A DNA stretch of 64,000 bases from Flavobacterium sp. CYK-55 (GTDB lineage Bacteria; Bacteroidota; Bacteroidia; Flavobacteriales; Flavobacteriaceae). The position numbers were made by a program, and so were the translations under genes. The stretch spans positions 85,284-149,283 of the forward strand of contig NZ_JAHCDK010000007.1 in assembly GCF_018413465.1 (NCBI RefSeq), written 5' to 3'. Under the pieces are notes generated by a model. It was not told the DNA's origin, ran no database searches, and saw only the letters and a list, made by a program, of their open reading frames with translations. This document shows, one piece after another, positions 8,866 to 17,962 of this stretch. Within the stretch, counting starts at the first letter, position 1, and each line of letters opens with the position of its first letter.

Positions 8866-8867
8866 GT

Positions 8868-11345
8868 ATGAAAAAAAAATACTGTTTGATCGTGTTTCTT
8901 TTTACAACTCTTGGGTTAGCACAAATTCATGGAAAAGTAACCGATACACAAGGAAATTTGCTACCGGCCGTTACCATTCATATTGAAGATACTTACATCG
9001 GAACTATAACCAATGACTTAGGACAATACGAACTCAGTCACAATTCAAAAGATTCGTTTGTCATTGTGTTCCAATATCTCGGATACAAAACAGCCAAAAA
9101 AACAATTCAGCCAGGAGATAACCATTCAGAAGTAAATATTGAGCTTCAAGAAGAAAACTACCAACTCCAAACCGTGGTGATTGACCCCAAAAACAATCCG
9201 GCCAATGAAATCATCCGCGCAGCCATTAAGAACAAAAAAGACAATTCTGAAGGCACAAACGCTTTTAACTCTGACTTTTACTCTCGAGGCATTTTTAGAA
9301 TCAAAGATGCGCCCAAGAAAATTTTAGGTCAAAAGTTTGATTCGTTTGATGAAATCCTTGACTCAACCCGAAGCGGTGTTTTGTATTTGTCTGAAACTGT
9401 ATCAAAAATCACCTATAAAAAACCAGACAAACTCAAAGAAACCATCATCGCATCAAAAGTAAGCGGCAAAGACAATGGTTTTAGTTTTAACACTGCGGCT
9501 TCGGCCAATTTTGATTTTTACAACAATTATATTGAGCTTGGTACCAATGCAATTTCGCCCTTAGCCGACAATGCCTTTCATTATTACAAGTTTAAAATTG
9601 AAAGTTCATTCTTTGACCAAAACAATATTCAAATCAACAAAATTAAAGTTACGCCCAAACGCCAAACTGAACCTGTTTTTGAAGGTTACCTATATATAGT
9701 AGAAGATAGTTGGTCTATTTATGCCGTTGATTTAACCACTACCGGCAAGCAGATTCAAATGCCGGCCATGAATTCAATGACGCTCAAGCAAAATTACAGC
9801 TACAACCAAAACAACAAAATTTGGTCAAAGAATACACAAACACTCGATTTTGAGGCCGGTATGATGGGTATCAACCTCAACGGACGATTTACCTATGTGT
9901 ATTCAAATTACGATTTTGAACCAAAACTAAACAAGAAAACCTTTGCCGGAGCAGCCATAACCATTGAAAAGAACGCCAACAAAAAAAACGATGAATATTG
10001 GAATCAATTCCGACCGGTACCGTTAACTGCTGAAGAAACCAACGATTATCTCAAAAAAGACGCACTGCAAACCAAAAAAAAATCAAAAACCTATTTAGAT
10101 TCAATCGATGCCAAACACAATCGATTTAGAATTGATGACATCATTTGGGGCTATAATTATAAAAATTCATTTCAGAAATGGCGTATTGATTATGATGGTT
10201 TAATCAAAGGTGTGAGCTTCAATACCGTTCAAGGTTGGGATATAGCAACATCTATTGGGTATTACAAAAATGATCCGGAAACACGAACCCGATCAAGCAT
10301 CAAAGCAGAAATGGATTATGGCATTGCCGAGCAAAAATTCAGAGGTTTTTTGAATTACCACAACAAACTTGAAAATATGCACCACAGTGAAATGGCTATT
10401 TGTGCCGGAAGACAAGCTTTGCAATTTAATGCCAACAATCCAATCAATAAATTCATCAACAGCATCAGCACCTTGTTTTTTGAAGATAATTATATAAAGT
10501 TATACGAATCGAATTTTGTTGGTGGGTTCTTTAACCGCGAGTGGTTCAACGGATTCTGGTTCAAAACTGAATTGTATTATTCTGAGCGCAAACCTTTGTA
10601 CAACCATACCAATTATGTCATTGCCAATGTAGCTGATAAAATCTACACATCCAACAATCCGCTTTTGCCTGATGTAGAAAATTCAGCAGCCCTTGTCAAA
10701 CACAATTTGGTCAAGCTCAAACTCGGGGCTAAAATTAATTTCGGACAAGAATATTGGTTGCGTCCGGACGGAAAGTTCAATTTGCCCAACGACCTATATC
10801 CAACGCTTCATTTTAATTATGAAAAAGGCTTGGCCGCTAATGAAAACAAATACAATTACGACCATCTGAGTGCGCAAATTACCTATGATAGAACTGTGGG
10901 CAACAAAGGAAACTTGTCCTTACATGCTACGGTTGGAAAATTTTATCACGCTCAAAACATTTCATTTGTTGATTACAAACATTTCAATGGCAACCGAACT
11001 TATGTGGGCACTGAAGATCAATACCTCAACCAATTCAATCTCTTACCCTATTATAGCGCAAGTACCAACAATGCTTATTTTGAATTTCATGCCGAACACA
11101 ACGACAACGGATACATGACCAACAAGCTTCCGCTGATTAATTTATTGCATTCGACTTTGGTTTTGGGTTATCACAATCTATCGGTTCCTGAGCGCAGTCC
11201 GTACCACGAATATACAATCGGTCTTGACCAATTGGGCTTTGGCAAACTAAAAATTTTCAGGATTGATTACATCCACTCTTACCAAAATGGGCATCAAGAA
11301 GACGGCGTAATCTTCGGGCTCAAAATTCTAGATATGTTCAATTAA
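8868..11345 (+). CDS. DUF5686 outer-membrane protein with carboxypeptidase-like regulatory domain
   Basis: An 825-residue exported protein. A signal peptide (about 1-18) is followed by a carboxypeptidase-regulatory-like beta-sandwich (about 19-100, GKVTDTQGNLLPAVTI...), as in TonB-dependent receptors. The rest is a DUF5686 region that ends in long beta-strand repeats rich in Tyr, Phe and Asn. The C-terminal part is very likely an outer-membrane barrel, but no plug or TonB box is evident, so it is not a standard receptor. It follows aroQ with a two-base gap and overlaps the convergent cation-transporter gene by four bases at the stops. Function is unknown. Confidence 0.85.
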   Translation: MKKKYCLIVFLFTTLGLAQIHGKVTDTQGNLLPAVTIHIEDTYIGTITNDLGQYELSHNSKDSFVIVFQYLGYKTAKKTIQPGDNHSEVNIELQEENYQLQTVVIDPKNNPANEIIRAAIKNKKDNSEGTNAFNSDFYSRGIFRIKDAPKKILGQKFDSFDEILDSTRSGVLYLSETVSKITYKKPDKLKETIIASKVSGKDNGFSFNTAASANFDFYNNYIELGTNAISPLADNAFHYYKFKIESSFFDQNNIQINKIKVTPKRQTEPVFEGYLYIVEDSWSIYAVDLTTTGKQIQMPAMNSMTLKQNYSYNQNNKIWSKNTQTLDFEAGMMGINLNGRFTYVYSNYDFEPKLNKKTFAGAAITIEKNANKKNDEYWNQFRPVPLTAEETNDYLKKDALQTKKKSKTYLDSIDAKHNRFRIDDIIWGYNYKNSFQKWRIDYDGLIKGVSFNTVQGWDIATSIGYYKNDPETRTRSSIKAEMDYGIAEQKFRGFLNYHNKLENMHHSEMAICAGRQALQFNANNPINKFINSISTLFFEDNYIKLYESNFVGGFFNREWFNGFWFKTELYYSERKPLYNHTNYVIANVADKIYTSNNPLLPDVENSAALVKHNLVKLKLGAKINFGQEYWLRPDGKFNLPNDLYPTLHFNYEKGLAANENKYNYDHLSAQITYDRTVGNKGNLSLHATVGKFYHAQNISFVDYKHFNGNRTYVGTEDQYLNQFNLLPYYSASTNNAYFEFHAEHNDNGYMTNKLPLINLLHSTLVLGYHNLSVPERSPYHEYTIGLDQLGFGKLKIFRIDYIHSYQNGHQEDGVIFGLKILDMFN

Positions 11346-12214
11346 TCTTCGTGTGGCTCAATGTGAATGAGCACATGTCCCAGCTGCGGAATTTGTTCTC
11401 GTAAAGTATCTTTGAGTAAATGCGCAATGTCATGTCCTTCTTTAACCGATATATGTGCGTTGACCACCGCGTGCAAATCAACATGATATTTCATACCGGC
11501 TTTGCGGATAAAGCATTTTTCGGTATCGATGACACCCGAAACGGTTAATGAAACTTGACGAATTTCATCAATTAAATCGTCATACACGTGTTCATCCATG
11601 ATTTCACCCAGTGCCGGACGAAAAATCAAATAACTGTTGTACATGATAAAGCCCGAGGCGAACAAAGCGGCCCAATCATCAGCGGATTCGTATCCCGGAC
11701 CCAAAAAAAGAGCAATAGATATTCCGATTAAAGCAGCCACCGAAGTAATCGCATCGCTGCGGTGGTGCCAAGCATCGGCTTCAAGTGCAGAACTGTTGGT
11801 TTGTTTGCTGCGTTTGAGCACCAACCGATACGAATATTCTTTCCAGATGATGATGATGCCCAAAACAATCAAAGTCCATCTTTCAGGAAGTTGATGCGGC
11901 GTACCTATATTAATGATGCTTTCGTAGGCAATAACGGTAGCAGTGGTAATCAAAAAAACCACCACCAAAAAAGTAATCAGGGGTTCTGCCCTACCGTGTC
12001 CGTACGGATGATTGTCATCGGCTGGTTTGTTGGCGTATTTGATTCCGAATAAAACCAATAAAGACGAAAAAACATCGGTTGTTGATTCTAAAGCATCGGC
12101 AATGAGTGCATAAGAATTACCTAAAAATCCGGCCAAACCTTTTACCAGTGCCAAAGCCAAGTTTCCGAAGATACTGAAATATGTGGCTTTTACTGCAGTT
12201 TGCTCGTGACTCAT
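11342..12214 (-). CDS. cation diffusion facilitator (zinc/iron/manganese efflux)
   Basis: A 290-residue inner-membrane antiporter that exports divalent metal for protons. About six transmembrane helices span residues 12-195. Metal-site residues appear in DALESTTDVFSS, in HPYGHGRAEP (between helices) and in DAWHHRSDAITS. A cytoplasmic C-terminal domain with His-rich HVDLHAVV and HVLIHIEPHED ends the protein. The His-Asp pattern fits zinc, but specificity cannot be settled from sequence alone. It lies eight bases downstream of murA on the same strand and may be the tail of that operon. Confidence 0.92.
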   Translation of the reverse strand: MSHEQTAVKATYFSIFGNLALALVKGLAGFLGNSYALIADALESTTDVFSSLLVLFGIKYANKPADDNHPYGHGRAEPLITFLVVVFLITTATVIAYESIINIGTPHQLPERWTLIVLGIIIIWKEYSYRLVLKRSKQTNSSALEADAWHHRSDAITSVAALIGISIALFLGPGYESADDWAALFASGFIMYNSYLIFRPALGEIMDEHVYDDLIDEIRQVSLTVSGVIDTEKCFIRKAGMKYHVDLHAVVNAHISVKEGHDIAHLLKDTLREQIPQLGHVLIHIEPHED

Positions 12215-12222
12215 ACCAAAAA

Positions 12223-13530
12223 TTATACGCGAACAATGTTGGCACCCAAAGCTCTGAGTCGCTCGTCAATGCGTTCGTATCCGCGGTCAATTTGTTCGAT
12301 GTTTTGAATGGTACTCGTGCCTTTGGCTGAAAGTGCCGCAATAAGCAAAGAGATTCCCGCGCGAATATCCGGCGAAGACATAGTAGTTGCTTTGAGCTGT
12401 GATTTAAAATCGTGACCCATAACCACCGCACGGTGCGGATCACACAACATAATCTTGGCGCCCATATCAATAAGTTTATCCACAAAGAACAAACGGCTTT
12501 CAAACATTTTTTGGTGAATGAGCACATCGCCGTTGGCCTGTGTGGCTACCACTAAAATAATACTCAACAAATCAGGGGTAAACCCCGGCCACGGTGCATC
12601 GGCAATGGTCAAGATTGATCCGTCAATATCCGTTTTGATTTGATAGGTCTCGTGGGTAGGAATATAAATATCGTCTCCGCGACGCTCTAAAGTAATTCCG
12701 AGTTTTCTAAAAACACTTGGAATCACACCTAAATTATCCCAGCTAACGTCTTTAATGGTAATCTCACTGCGGGTCATCGCAGCCAGACCAATCCAACTGC
12801 CAATCTCAATCATATCCGGCAAAATGGTATGCGTACATCCGCCCAATGATTCAACACCTTCAATAGTGAGTAAGTTAGAACCTACTCCGTGAATTTTAGC
12901 GCCCATTGAGTTGAGCATTTTACACAATTGTTGCAAATAAGGTTCGCAAGCTGCGTTGTATATAGTAGTCGTTCCTTTGGCCAAAACCGCTGCCATCACT
13001 ACGTTGGCGGTTCCGGTTACCGAGGCTTCATCGAGCAACATATAAGCTCCGGTTAAACCTTCAGGCGCTTCAACCCCATAAAAGTGATCTTCGCGGTTGT
13101 AGCGGAATTTTGCACCTAAGTTGATAAAACCTTCAAAGTGGGTATCTAAACGACGGCGACCAATTTTGTCTCCGCCCGGTTTTGGAATATATCCTTTGCC
13201 ATAACGCGCCAAGAGCGGACCGACAATCATAATTGAGCCGCGCAAAGAACCGCCTTCTTTTTTAAAAGCTTCAGTTTCGAGATATCCGACGTTGACTTCA
13301 TCAGACTGAAACGTGATGGAACCTTGCCCGTTGCGCTGAATTTTTACACCCAAATTACCCAGTAAAGTAATGAGTTTGTTGACATCAATAATGTCAGGTA
13401 TATTGTTGATGGTTACTTTTTCAGGAGTCAATAAAACAGCACATAATATTTGCAATGCCTCATTTTTAGCACCTTGAGGTTTGACTTCTCCTTTGAGACG
13501 AATGCCTCCTTCAATTTTAAATGTTCCCAT
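12223..13530 (-). CDS. murA: UDP-N-acetylglucosamine 1-carboxyvinyltransferase (MurA)
   Basis: First committed step of peptidoglycan synthesis: transfer of enolpyruvate from PEP to UDP-GlcNAc. It has 435 residues, with two inside-out alpha/beta domains. K22-N23 of the substrate site lie in AKNEALQ. The catalytic loop PGGDKIG carries Asp121 (codon 13168-13170) at the place where most bacteria have the Cys that fosfomycin alkylates. Asp at this site is known to keep activity and give intrinsic fosfomycin resistance in other bacteria. It is the last or next-to-last gene of the DUF493-DUF4290-murA unit. Confidence 0.95.
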   Translation of the reverse strand: MGTFKIEGGIRLKGEVKPQGAKNEALQILCAVLLTPEKVTINNIPDIIDVNKLITLLGNLGVKIQRNGQGSITFQSDEVNVGYLETEAFKKEGGSLRGSIMIVGPLLARYGKGYIPKPGGDKIGRRRLDTHFEGFINLGAKFRYNREDHFYGVEAPEGLTGAYMLLDEASVTGTANVVMAAVLAKGTTTIYNAACEPYLQQLCKMLNSMGAKIHGVGSNLLTIEGVESLGGCTHTILPDMIEIGSWIGLAAMTRSEITIKDVSWDNLGVIPSVFRKLGITLERRGDDIYIPTHETYQIKTDIDGSILTIADAPWPGFTPDLLSIILVVATQANGDVLIHQKMFESRLFFVDKLIDMGAKIMLCDPHRAVVMGHDFKSQLKATTMSSPDIRAGISLLIAALSAKGTSTIQNIEQIDRGYERIDERLRALGANIVRV

Positions 13531-13566
13531 AAATCAATTTCCTTTTCTAGTCTTTACTTTTGGATG

Positions 13567-14274
13567 TTATTTTTGGTTGTTGTTCTTTTTGATAAAAATC
13601 TTTCCTTTTTTATTCTTGTTGTGCATCTTGCCATTGTTCGGCATGTTCTTGTTTGAAGATTTTTTGTTGGTCCGCATCAAATCAGTAGTGTTGACGAGCT
13701 CTTCATCGCCTTGCATCATATTGATTTTTCCACCGGAAAGCTCATACAAATGTTCAAAAATCACTTCATCTTTGACGGTGTCTTTGTTCCAACTCAAAAA
13801 ACTCTTTTTCATGTGGTTGGCGATAACCTTGACCAAAGCACTTTTGAGTTCGCCCTCTTCCCAACTATTGGCAACGTCAATCATATATTTGATGTTGTTG
13901 CCGTAAAAACGATACTTGGGAAAATTCTGCGGATAAGGCAATGGGTCAGGTTTGAGCTGTAAAACCTCACGTGACGGAATCGGATAAGGCGAATCAACGT
14001 CGAGTTTAAAATCAGACATAATAAAAATCTGATCCCACAATTTGTGTTGAAAATCAGGAACATCGCGCAAATGCGGATTCAAACTGCCCATGACTTGAAT
14101 AATGTAACGGGCCAATTTATTGCGTTCTTCGCGGTCTTGAACTTGAACCGCCTGATCGATCAGTTTGTGCAAATGACGCCCGTATTCAGGAATGATTAGA
14201 TGCTTTCTCTCAGAATTATATTCGAGGTTAAAAACAACATCTCCAGCTTTTTCTTTGATATATTTTGAATGCAT
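13567..14274 (-). CDS. DUF4290 family protein
   Basis: A 235-residue cytosolic protein typical of Bacteroidota. The conserved part starts at the chosen ATG (14274), with VFNLEYNSERKHLIIPEYG and RHLHKLIDQ, and includes KLARYIIQVMGSLNPHLRD and a KPDPLPYP stretch. The last 35 or so residues are a low-complexity Lys/Asn tail (NKKSSNKN, NKKGKIFIKKNNN) that looks disordered and could bind nucleic acid. It sits one base after DUF493 and 36 bases before murA, an arrangement I associate with many Flavobacteria. The function is unknown. Confidence 0.85.
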   Translation of the reverse strand: MHSKYIKEKAGDVVFNLEYNSERKHLIIPEYGRHLHKLIDQAVQVQDREERNKLARYIIQVMGSLNPHLRDVPDFQHKLWDQIFIMSDFKLDVDSPYPIPSREVLQLKPDPLPYPQNFPKYRFYGNNIKYMIDVANSWEEGELKSALVKVIANHMKKSFLSWNKDTVKDEVIFEHLYELSGGKINMMQGDEELVNTTDLMRTNKKSSNKNMPNNGKMHNKNKKGKIFIKKNNNQK

Positions 14275-14275
14275 A

Positions 14276-14563
14276 TTATAGCGAAATAATTCCTTCAACC
14301 ACTGAGACTTCTTGATATTTACTGATGATTTCATCAGCATTTTTCATGGTGACATCAATAGAAATACTCGTGAATTTTCCGGTTTTAGATTTGGTTGTTT
14401 TAATGACAGCGCCCATACAATCAAAAGCATCTTCTACTTGTTTGATTTTTGACGGGTCGGTGGGCACGATAAATTTAAACAGATATTCGGCAGGCCAAAC
14501 AGGATTGTTTATATCTAATTCTACTTTGAGGCGCTCGTAGAATTCTTGGGTTTTGTTATCCAT
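14276..14563 (-). CDS. DUF493 (YbeD-like) family protein
   Basis: A 95-residue protein with the ferredoxin-like YbeD fold: WPAEYLFKFIVP, then KTKSKTGKFTSISIDVTM and a final strand. The fold resembles amino-acid-binding ACT domains and the family is thought to be regulatory, without a proven role here. It is the first gene of the DUF493-DUF4290-murA operon, 20 bases after a perfect -7 promoter box. Confidence 0.87.
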   Translation of the reverse strand: MDNKTQEFYERLKVELDINNPVWPAEYLFKFIVPTDPSKIKQVEDAFDCMGAVIKTTKSKTGKFTSISIDVTMKNADEIISKYQEVSVVEGIISL

Positions 14564-14583
14564 TTTTGTCTATAAAATAAAGG

Positions 14584-14591
14584 CAAATATA
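14584..14591 (-). promoter_or_regulatory. -7 promoter box of the DUF493-DUF4290-murA operon
   Basis: TATATTTG on the minus strand is a perfect TAnnTTTG located 20 bases before the first ATG. The -33 position has no exact TTG. Confidence 0.55.
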
Positions 14592-14688
14592 GGGCATTGA
14601 TTTAAGATTTTCAGACATCATTACGAGGTTTTTTGTGTTTGACATTTTTTTAACCTCATTGATTTTTTTAATTCTAGATTAGTTTGAG

Positions 14689-14696
14689 TAGATTTG
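14689..14696 (+). promoter_or_regulatory. -7 promoter box of the P-loop ATPase gene
   Basis: TAGATTTG is a perfect TAnnTTTG. It contains the TTG that begins the longest reading frame, which argues for the GTG at 14715 as the true start. Confidence 0.5.
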
Positions 14697-14714
14697 CCGC
14701 TTATTTCAAAATCA

Positions 14715-15251
14715 GTGGCTCAAGAAATCATCGTGCTTATTGGTGGGCCCGGTACCGGAAAAACCACCATCATCGAAGGACTAAAAGCAAAAGGATACTG
14801 TTGTTATCCCGAGATTTCACGCGAGATCACCCTAGAAGCCAAAAAGCAAGGTATTGAGCAGTTGTTTCTTGAAAGACCACTCTTATTTAGTGAATTGCTG
14901 CTTGAAGGCCGAAAAAAACAACACCAAAATGCGCTCAACGAACCTTGTGAACGCGTTTTTATTGACCGAGGAATTCCTGATATTCTAGCTTATATGCATT
15001 ATATAGGCGATAGTTATCCTTCTTTTTTTGATGTTGCTTGTCGCGAACATTTATACCACAAAATTTTCATCTTGCCGCCTTGGGAAGAAATCTACGAATC
15101 TGATGCCGAGCGCTACGAAAACTACGAACAAGCCAAACTCATCTACAACCATTTGGTCGAAACCTATTCGCATTATGGTTACCAGCTCACCGAAGTTCCA
15201 AAAGATTCTGTTGAAAACCGAATCGCATTTATCTTGAATGCGCTGGATTAA
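14715..15251 (+). CDS. small P-loop ATPase/kinase (AAA_28, NadR-like)
   Basis: A 178-residue nucleotide-binding protein. The Walker A motif GGPGTGKTT is near the N-terminus (about 9-17), and FIDRGIPDILAYMHY resembles the Walker B/lid region of NadR-type kinase domains. RYENYEQAKLIYNHL is typical of this ATPase group. Start: GTG at 14715, because the upstream TTG overlaps the -7 promoter box. The substrate is unknown; small-molecule kinase activity is possible. It appears monocistronic. Confidence 0.8.
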   Translation: MAQEIIVLIGGPGTGKTTIIEGLKAKGYCCYPEISREITLEAKKQGIEQLFLERPLLFSELLLEGRKKQHQNALNEPCERVFIDRGIPDILAYMHYIGDSYPSFFDVACREHLYHKIFILPPWEEIYESDAERYENYEQAKLIYNHLVETYSHYGYQLTEVPKDSVENRIAFILNALD

Positions 15252-15336
15252 CTTTTGAGTTCATTCTTTTTGAAATTCATCTTTTAAACCAATTGCTGTG
15301 ATGCGTCTCAGCAAATCTTTTATTTCCAGAAGTCAA

Positions 15337-15429
15337 ATGTTAATTTGTGTCATTTTTTTTATTTTTAAAAAATTGACACAGTTTTTGTGTCAAAATATTT
15401 TTTTAAAAAAAAATGACACAAATTAACAT
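15337..15429. repeat. nested inverted repeat with four TGACACA sites, probable operator
   Basis: Two 24-bp arms (15337-15360 and 15406-15429) are perfect inverted copies. They enclose a second palindrome, TTGACACA (15373-15380) and TGTGTCAA (15386-15393). The result is four copies of TGACACA in alternating orientation within 93 bases, ending 35 bases before the ATG of an HTH regulator. This layout fits an autoregulatory operator array. A structured leader RNA is the alternative. Confidence 0.65.
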
Positions 15430-15464
15430 ATCGCATCGCTTGTATAATTCTACACGAAAAACAG

Positions 15465-15973
15465 ATGAAAAAAACAGTTAAACTAAACAAAATGCTTGGG
15501 CTCAACCAATACGATGTAGCCATGCTTATGGGCATCACACGCAGCCAATGGTCCATGTTTGAATCCGGAAAAAGACAACTTCCGCACCAAGCAACACTTT
15601 TATTGAGTGAGATACTCAAACATCTCAATGATTTTGACAACCAAGGATTTGAACATCATCAACAAGAAATCGCGCAAAAAAATGGAAAGAATTGCAACGC
15701 GAAAATGAATTTAAACTGCTTAAAATTGAAAAAAAGATAGAAAATACCACCAAAAAATTAAATGCAGAACGGAGCTTACAAAAATTAATAGCCTTTGTAA
15801 AAACTACAAAACCCGAAAAACTTCCGGTACCACATATCAAAATTTTTTTATCTCAAAGAGAAAAAGTAAACACTCTATCAGAACTAACCGAATTGCTCAC
15901 CGAACAAGAACATCAAAAAGAGCTGCTTGATTTTGAAAAAAAATTACTCGAATCAAAACTCACAAAAAAATGA
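15465..15973 (+). pseudogene. XRE-type HTH regulator interrupted by a frameshift in a seven-A run
   Basis: The first frame (15465-15740) encodes a helix-turn-helix: LGLNQYDVAMLMGITRSQWS followed by MFESGKRQLPHQATLLLSEIL. It then runs into unrelated residues and stops. The coiled-coil continuation (KWKELQRENEFKLLKIEKK ... LLESKLTKK) is in the -1 frame, open to 15973. The switch falls at seven As (15676-15682); one more A would join both parts into a 169-residue protein. Flavobacterial HTH proteins of about this length with a charged coiled tail are familiar. It could be a true pseudogene, a homopolymer error or a slippage site. The promoter-proximal palindrome array suggests autoregulation. 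Confidence 0.75.
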
Positions 15974-16027
15974 TTATTCATCATCATAACACAACTCAAG
16001 AGTAAAGCTAAAGACTATTGATTTTGT

Positions 16028-16035
16028 TATCTTTG
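16028..16035 (+). promoter_or_regulatory. -7 promoter box of recQ-fmt
   Basis: TATCTTTG matches TAnnTTTG exactly, 28 bases before the recQ ATG. No -33 TTG at the expected distance. Confidence 0.45.
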
Positions 16036-16063
16036 TTTATGCAGTTTATTTATCTACCTAAAA

Positions 16064-17962
16064 ATGATGCTTGACGCCATACAAATACTTCAAAAATATT
16101 GGAAACACGACCGTTTTCGAAAACCGCAAGAACAAATCATTCAAAGTGTGCTTGATGGCCAAGACACTTTTGCTTTGATGCCTACCGGCGGCGGAAAATC
16201 AATATGTTTTCAGGTTCCGGCTATGATGCAACCCGGCATGGCACTAGTCATTTCACCGTTGGTGGCCTTGATGAAAGATCAAATCGACAACCTTCAGAAA
16301 ATTGACATCAAGGCGATATCTATTACCGGCGGGCTATCAACCGATGAAATTTCAGATCTTTTAGACAATTGTCAATTCGGAAACTACAAGTTTTTGTATG
16401 TATCCCCCGAGCGTCTGCAATCAGATTGGATTTTAGAGCGCATCAAAAACCTGCGCATCAACCTCATCGCTATTGACGAGGCGCATTGTGTATCGCAATG
16501 GGGTCATGATTTTCGTCCGGCTTATTTAAAAATTGCAACGCTCAAAACGCTTTTTCCGAAAGTTCCTTTTATTGCTTTGACAGCTTCGGCAACACCAAGA
16601 GTTCAAGAAGATATTATTGAACAGCTCAAACTTAATAAGCCTATAGTTTTTAAAAAATCTTTTGCCCGCGAGAACTTGGCTTATATGGTTTACCCAACCG
16701 AAGACAAACTGTTTTTGCTCGGGCAAATCCTTCAGAAAAACCCCGAGCCTTCTATTATATATGTACGAAACCGAAAATCCTGTGTTGATACTGCTGCTCA
16801 ACTCAATGCCATGGGGTATCGAGCAGTGTATTATCACGGTGGATTGTCGCGCAAAGACAAAGAGCAAAACATGAATCGCTGGATGGATGAATCAACCCAA
16901 GTCATGGTGGCCACCAATGCCTTCGGAATGGGCATAGACAAAGCCAACGTGAAAACAGTGGTACATATTCAGCTGCCCGATAATCTGGAAAATTACTATC
17001 AAGAAGCGGGTCGCGCCGGCAGAAACAACCAAAAAGCCTTTGCTGTTTTACTAACCGCAACCTCAGAGATACAAACCGCCAAGCAACAATTGTTGGCTAT
17101 GTTGCCTGACAAAAAATTCTTGCTTCAGGTTTACCTCAAATTGTGCAGCTATTTTCAAGTGGCTTATGGCGAAGGTATAGGTGAAGTATTTGCCTTTAGC
17201 TTAAATACTTTTTGTACCAAATACAACTTTCCGATTTTAAAAACCTATCAAGCCTTGCAGTTTTTAGATCGACAAGGTGTTATTGGTTTATCACAAGAAT
17301 TCTCTGAAAAAATTACCTTGCAGTTTTTGATTGAATCGCGTGAGGTTATCAGATATATGAGTTTGAATCCGGCCGACGAAGAAATCTTACTGACCATTTT
17401 GCGCACCTATCCGGGTGTTTATGATTTGCCAACTGCACTAAATCCGGCTTTAATAGCCAAAAAATCGGGTGCTCCAGAAAGTGATGTTTTGGCCTTACTT
17501 GAAAAATGGCACAAGCGTGAGATGATTTCACTGCAATCAAAAAACAACGACACACAACTGATTTTTCACGAAATCCGCGAAGACGAAAAAACCATCAATC
17601 GGGTCAGTCGCTTTTTAGAAATGCAAAACCAACGCAAAATCGAACAACTCGATGCCGTTTTAGCATACGCCACCAATCACCAACACTGTAAAAGTGAACA
17701 GTTATTGGAATATTTTGGCGAAAAAGGCTCACAAAGTTGTGGTATGTGCTCCTATTGCATTCAGCAGAAAAAAGGCATGGATCAAGAACCCAACCTCACC
17801 CGTGAAATTCTTGAGCTGCTCAAATCTGAAAAATTGTCTTCAAGAGAACTTCAAAACCGGCTGGGTTATGAAGCAAACGATATTATCTTTGCCTTGCAAA
17901 CGCTGCTGGAAAACGAAATCATTTCGGTACAGGCCAACAGTCAATATACCTTAAATAAATGA
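16064..17962 (+). CDS. recQ: RecQ-type ATP-dependent DNA helicase
   Basis: A 3'-5' superfamily 2 helicase acting in recombination and fork repair. Walker A is PTGGGKS (40-46), and the DEAH box 138-141 lies in AIDEAHCVSQWGHDFRP. Motif VI is in QEAGRAGRN, and a four-Cys zinc site lies near residues 545-570 (HC...SCGMCSYC). After a short winged-helix stretch the protein ends at 632 residues, without an HRDC domain. This is the short RecQ form; Bacteroidota commonly carry a longer paralogue elsewhere. Its stop overlaps the fmt start by four bases, so the two are coupled. Confidence 0.93.
   Translation: MMLDAIQILQKYWKHDRFRKPQEQIIQSVLDGQDTFALMPTGGGKSICFQVPAMMQPGMALVISPLVALMKDQIDNLQKIDIKAISITGGLSTDEISDLLDNCQFGNYKFLYVSPERLQSDWILERIKNLRINLIAIDEAHCVSQWGHDFRPAYLKIATLKTLFPKVPFIALTASATPRVQEDIIEQLKLNKPIVFKKSFARENLAYMVYPTEDKLFLLGQILQKNPEPSIIYVRNRKSCVDTAAQLNAMGYRAVYYHGGLSRKDKEQNMNRWMDESTQVMVATNAFGMGIDKANVKTVVHIQLPDNLENYYQEAGRAGRNNQKAFAVLLTATSEIQTAKQQLLAMLPDKKFLLQVYLKLCSYFQVAYGEGIGEVFAFSLNTFCTKYNFPILKTYQALQFLDRQGVIGLSQEFSEKITLQFLIESREVIRYMSLNPADEEILLTILRTYPGVYDLPTALNPALIAKKSGAPESDVLALLEKWHKREMISLQSKNNDTQLIFHEIREDEKTINRVSRFLEMQNQRKIEQLDAVLAYATNHQHCKSEQLLEYFGEKGSQSCGMCSYCIQQKKGMDQEPNLTREILELLKSEKLSSRELQNRLGYEANDIIFALQTLLENEIISVQANSQYTLNK

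Noticed and set aside
15373..15401. TTGACA with a TATTTT 17 bases downstream as a sigma-70 promoter for the HTH gene
   Set aside because: The TTGACA is part of the palindrome array, and the Bacteroidota housekeeping sigma factor uses a different consensus.
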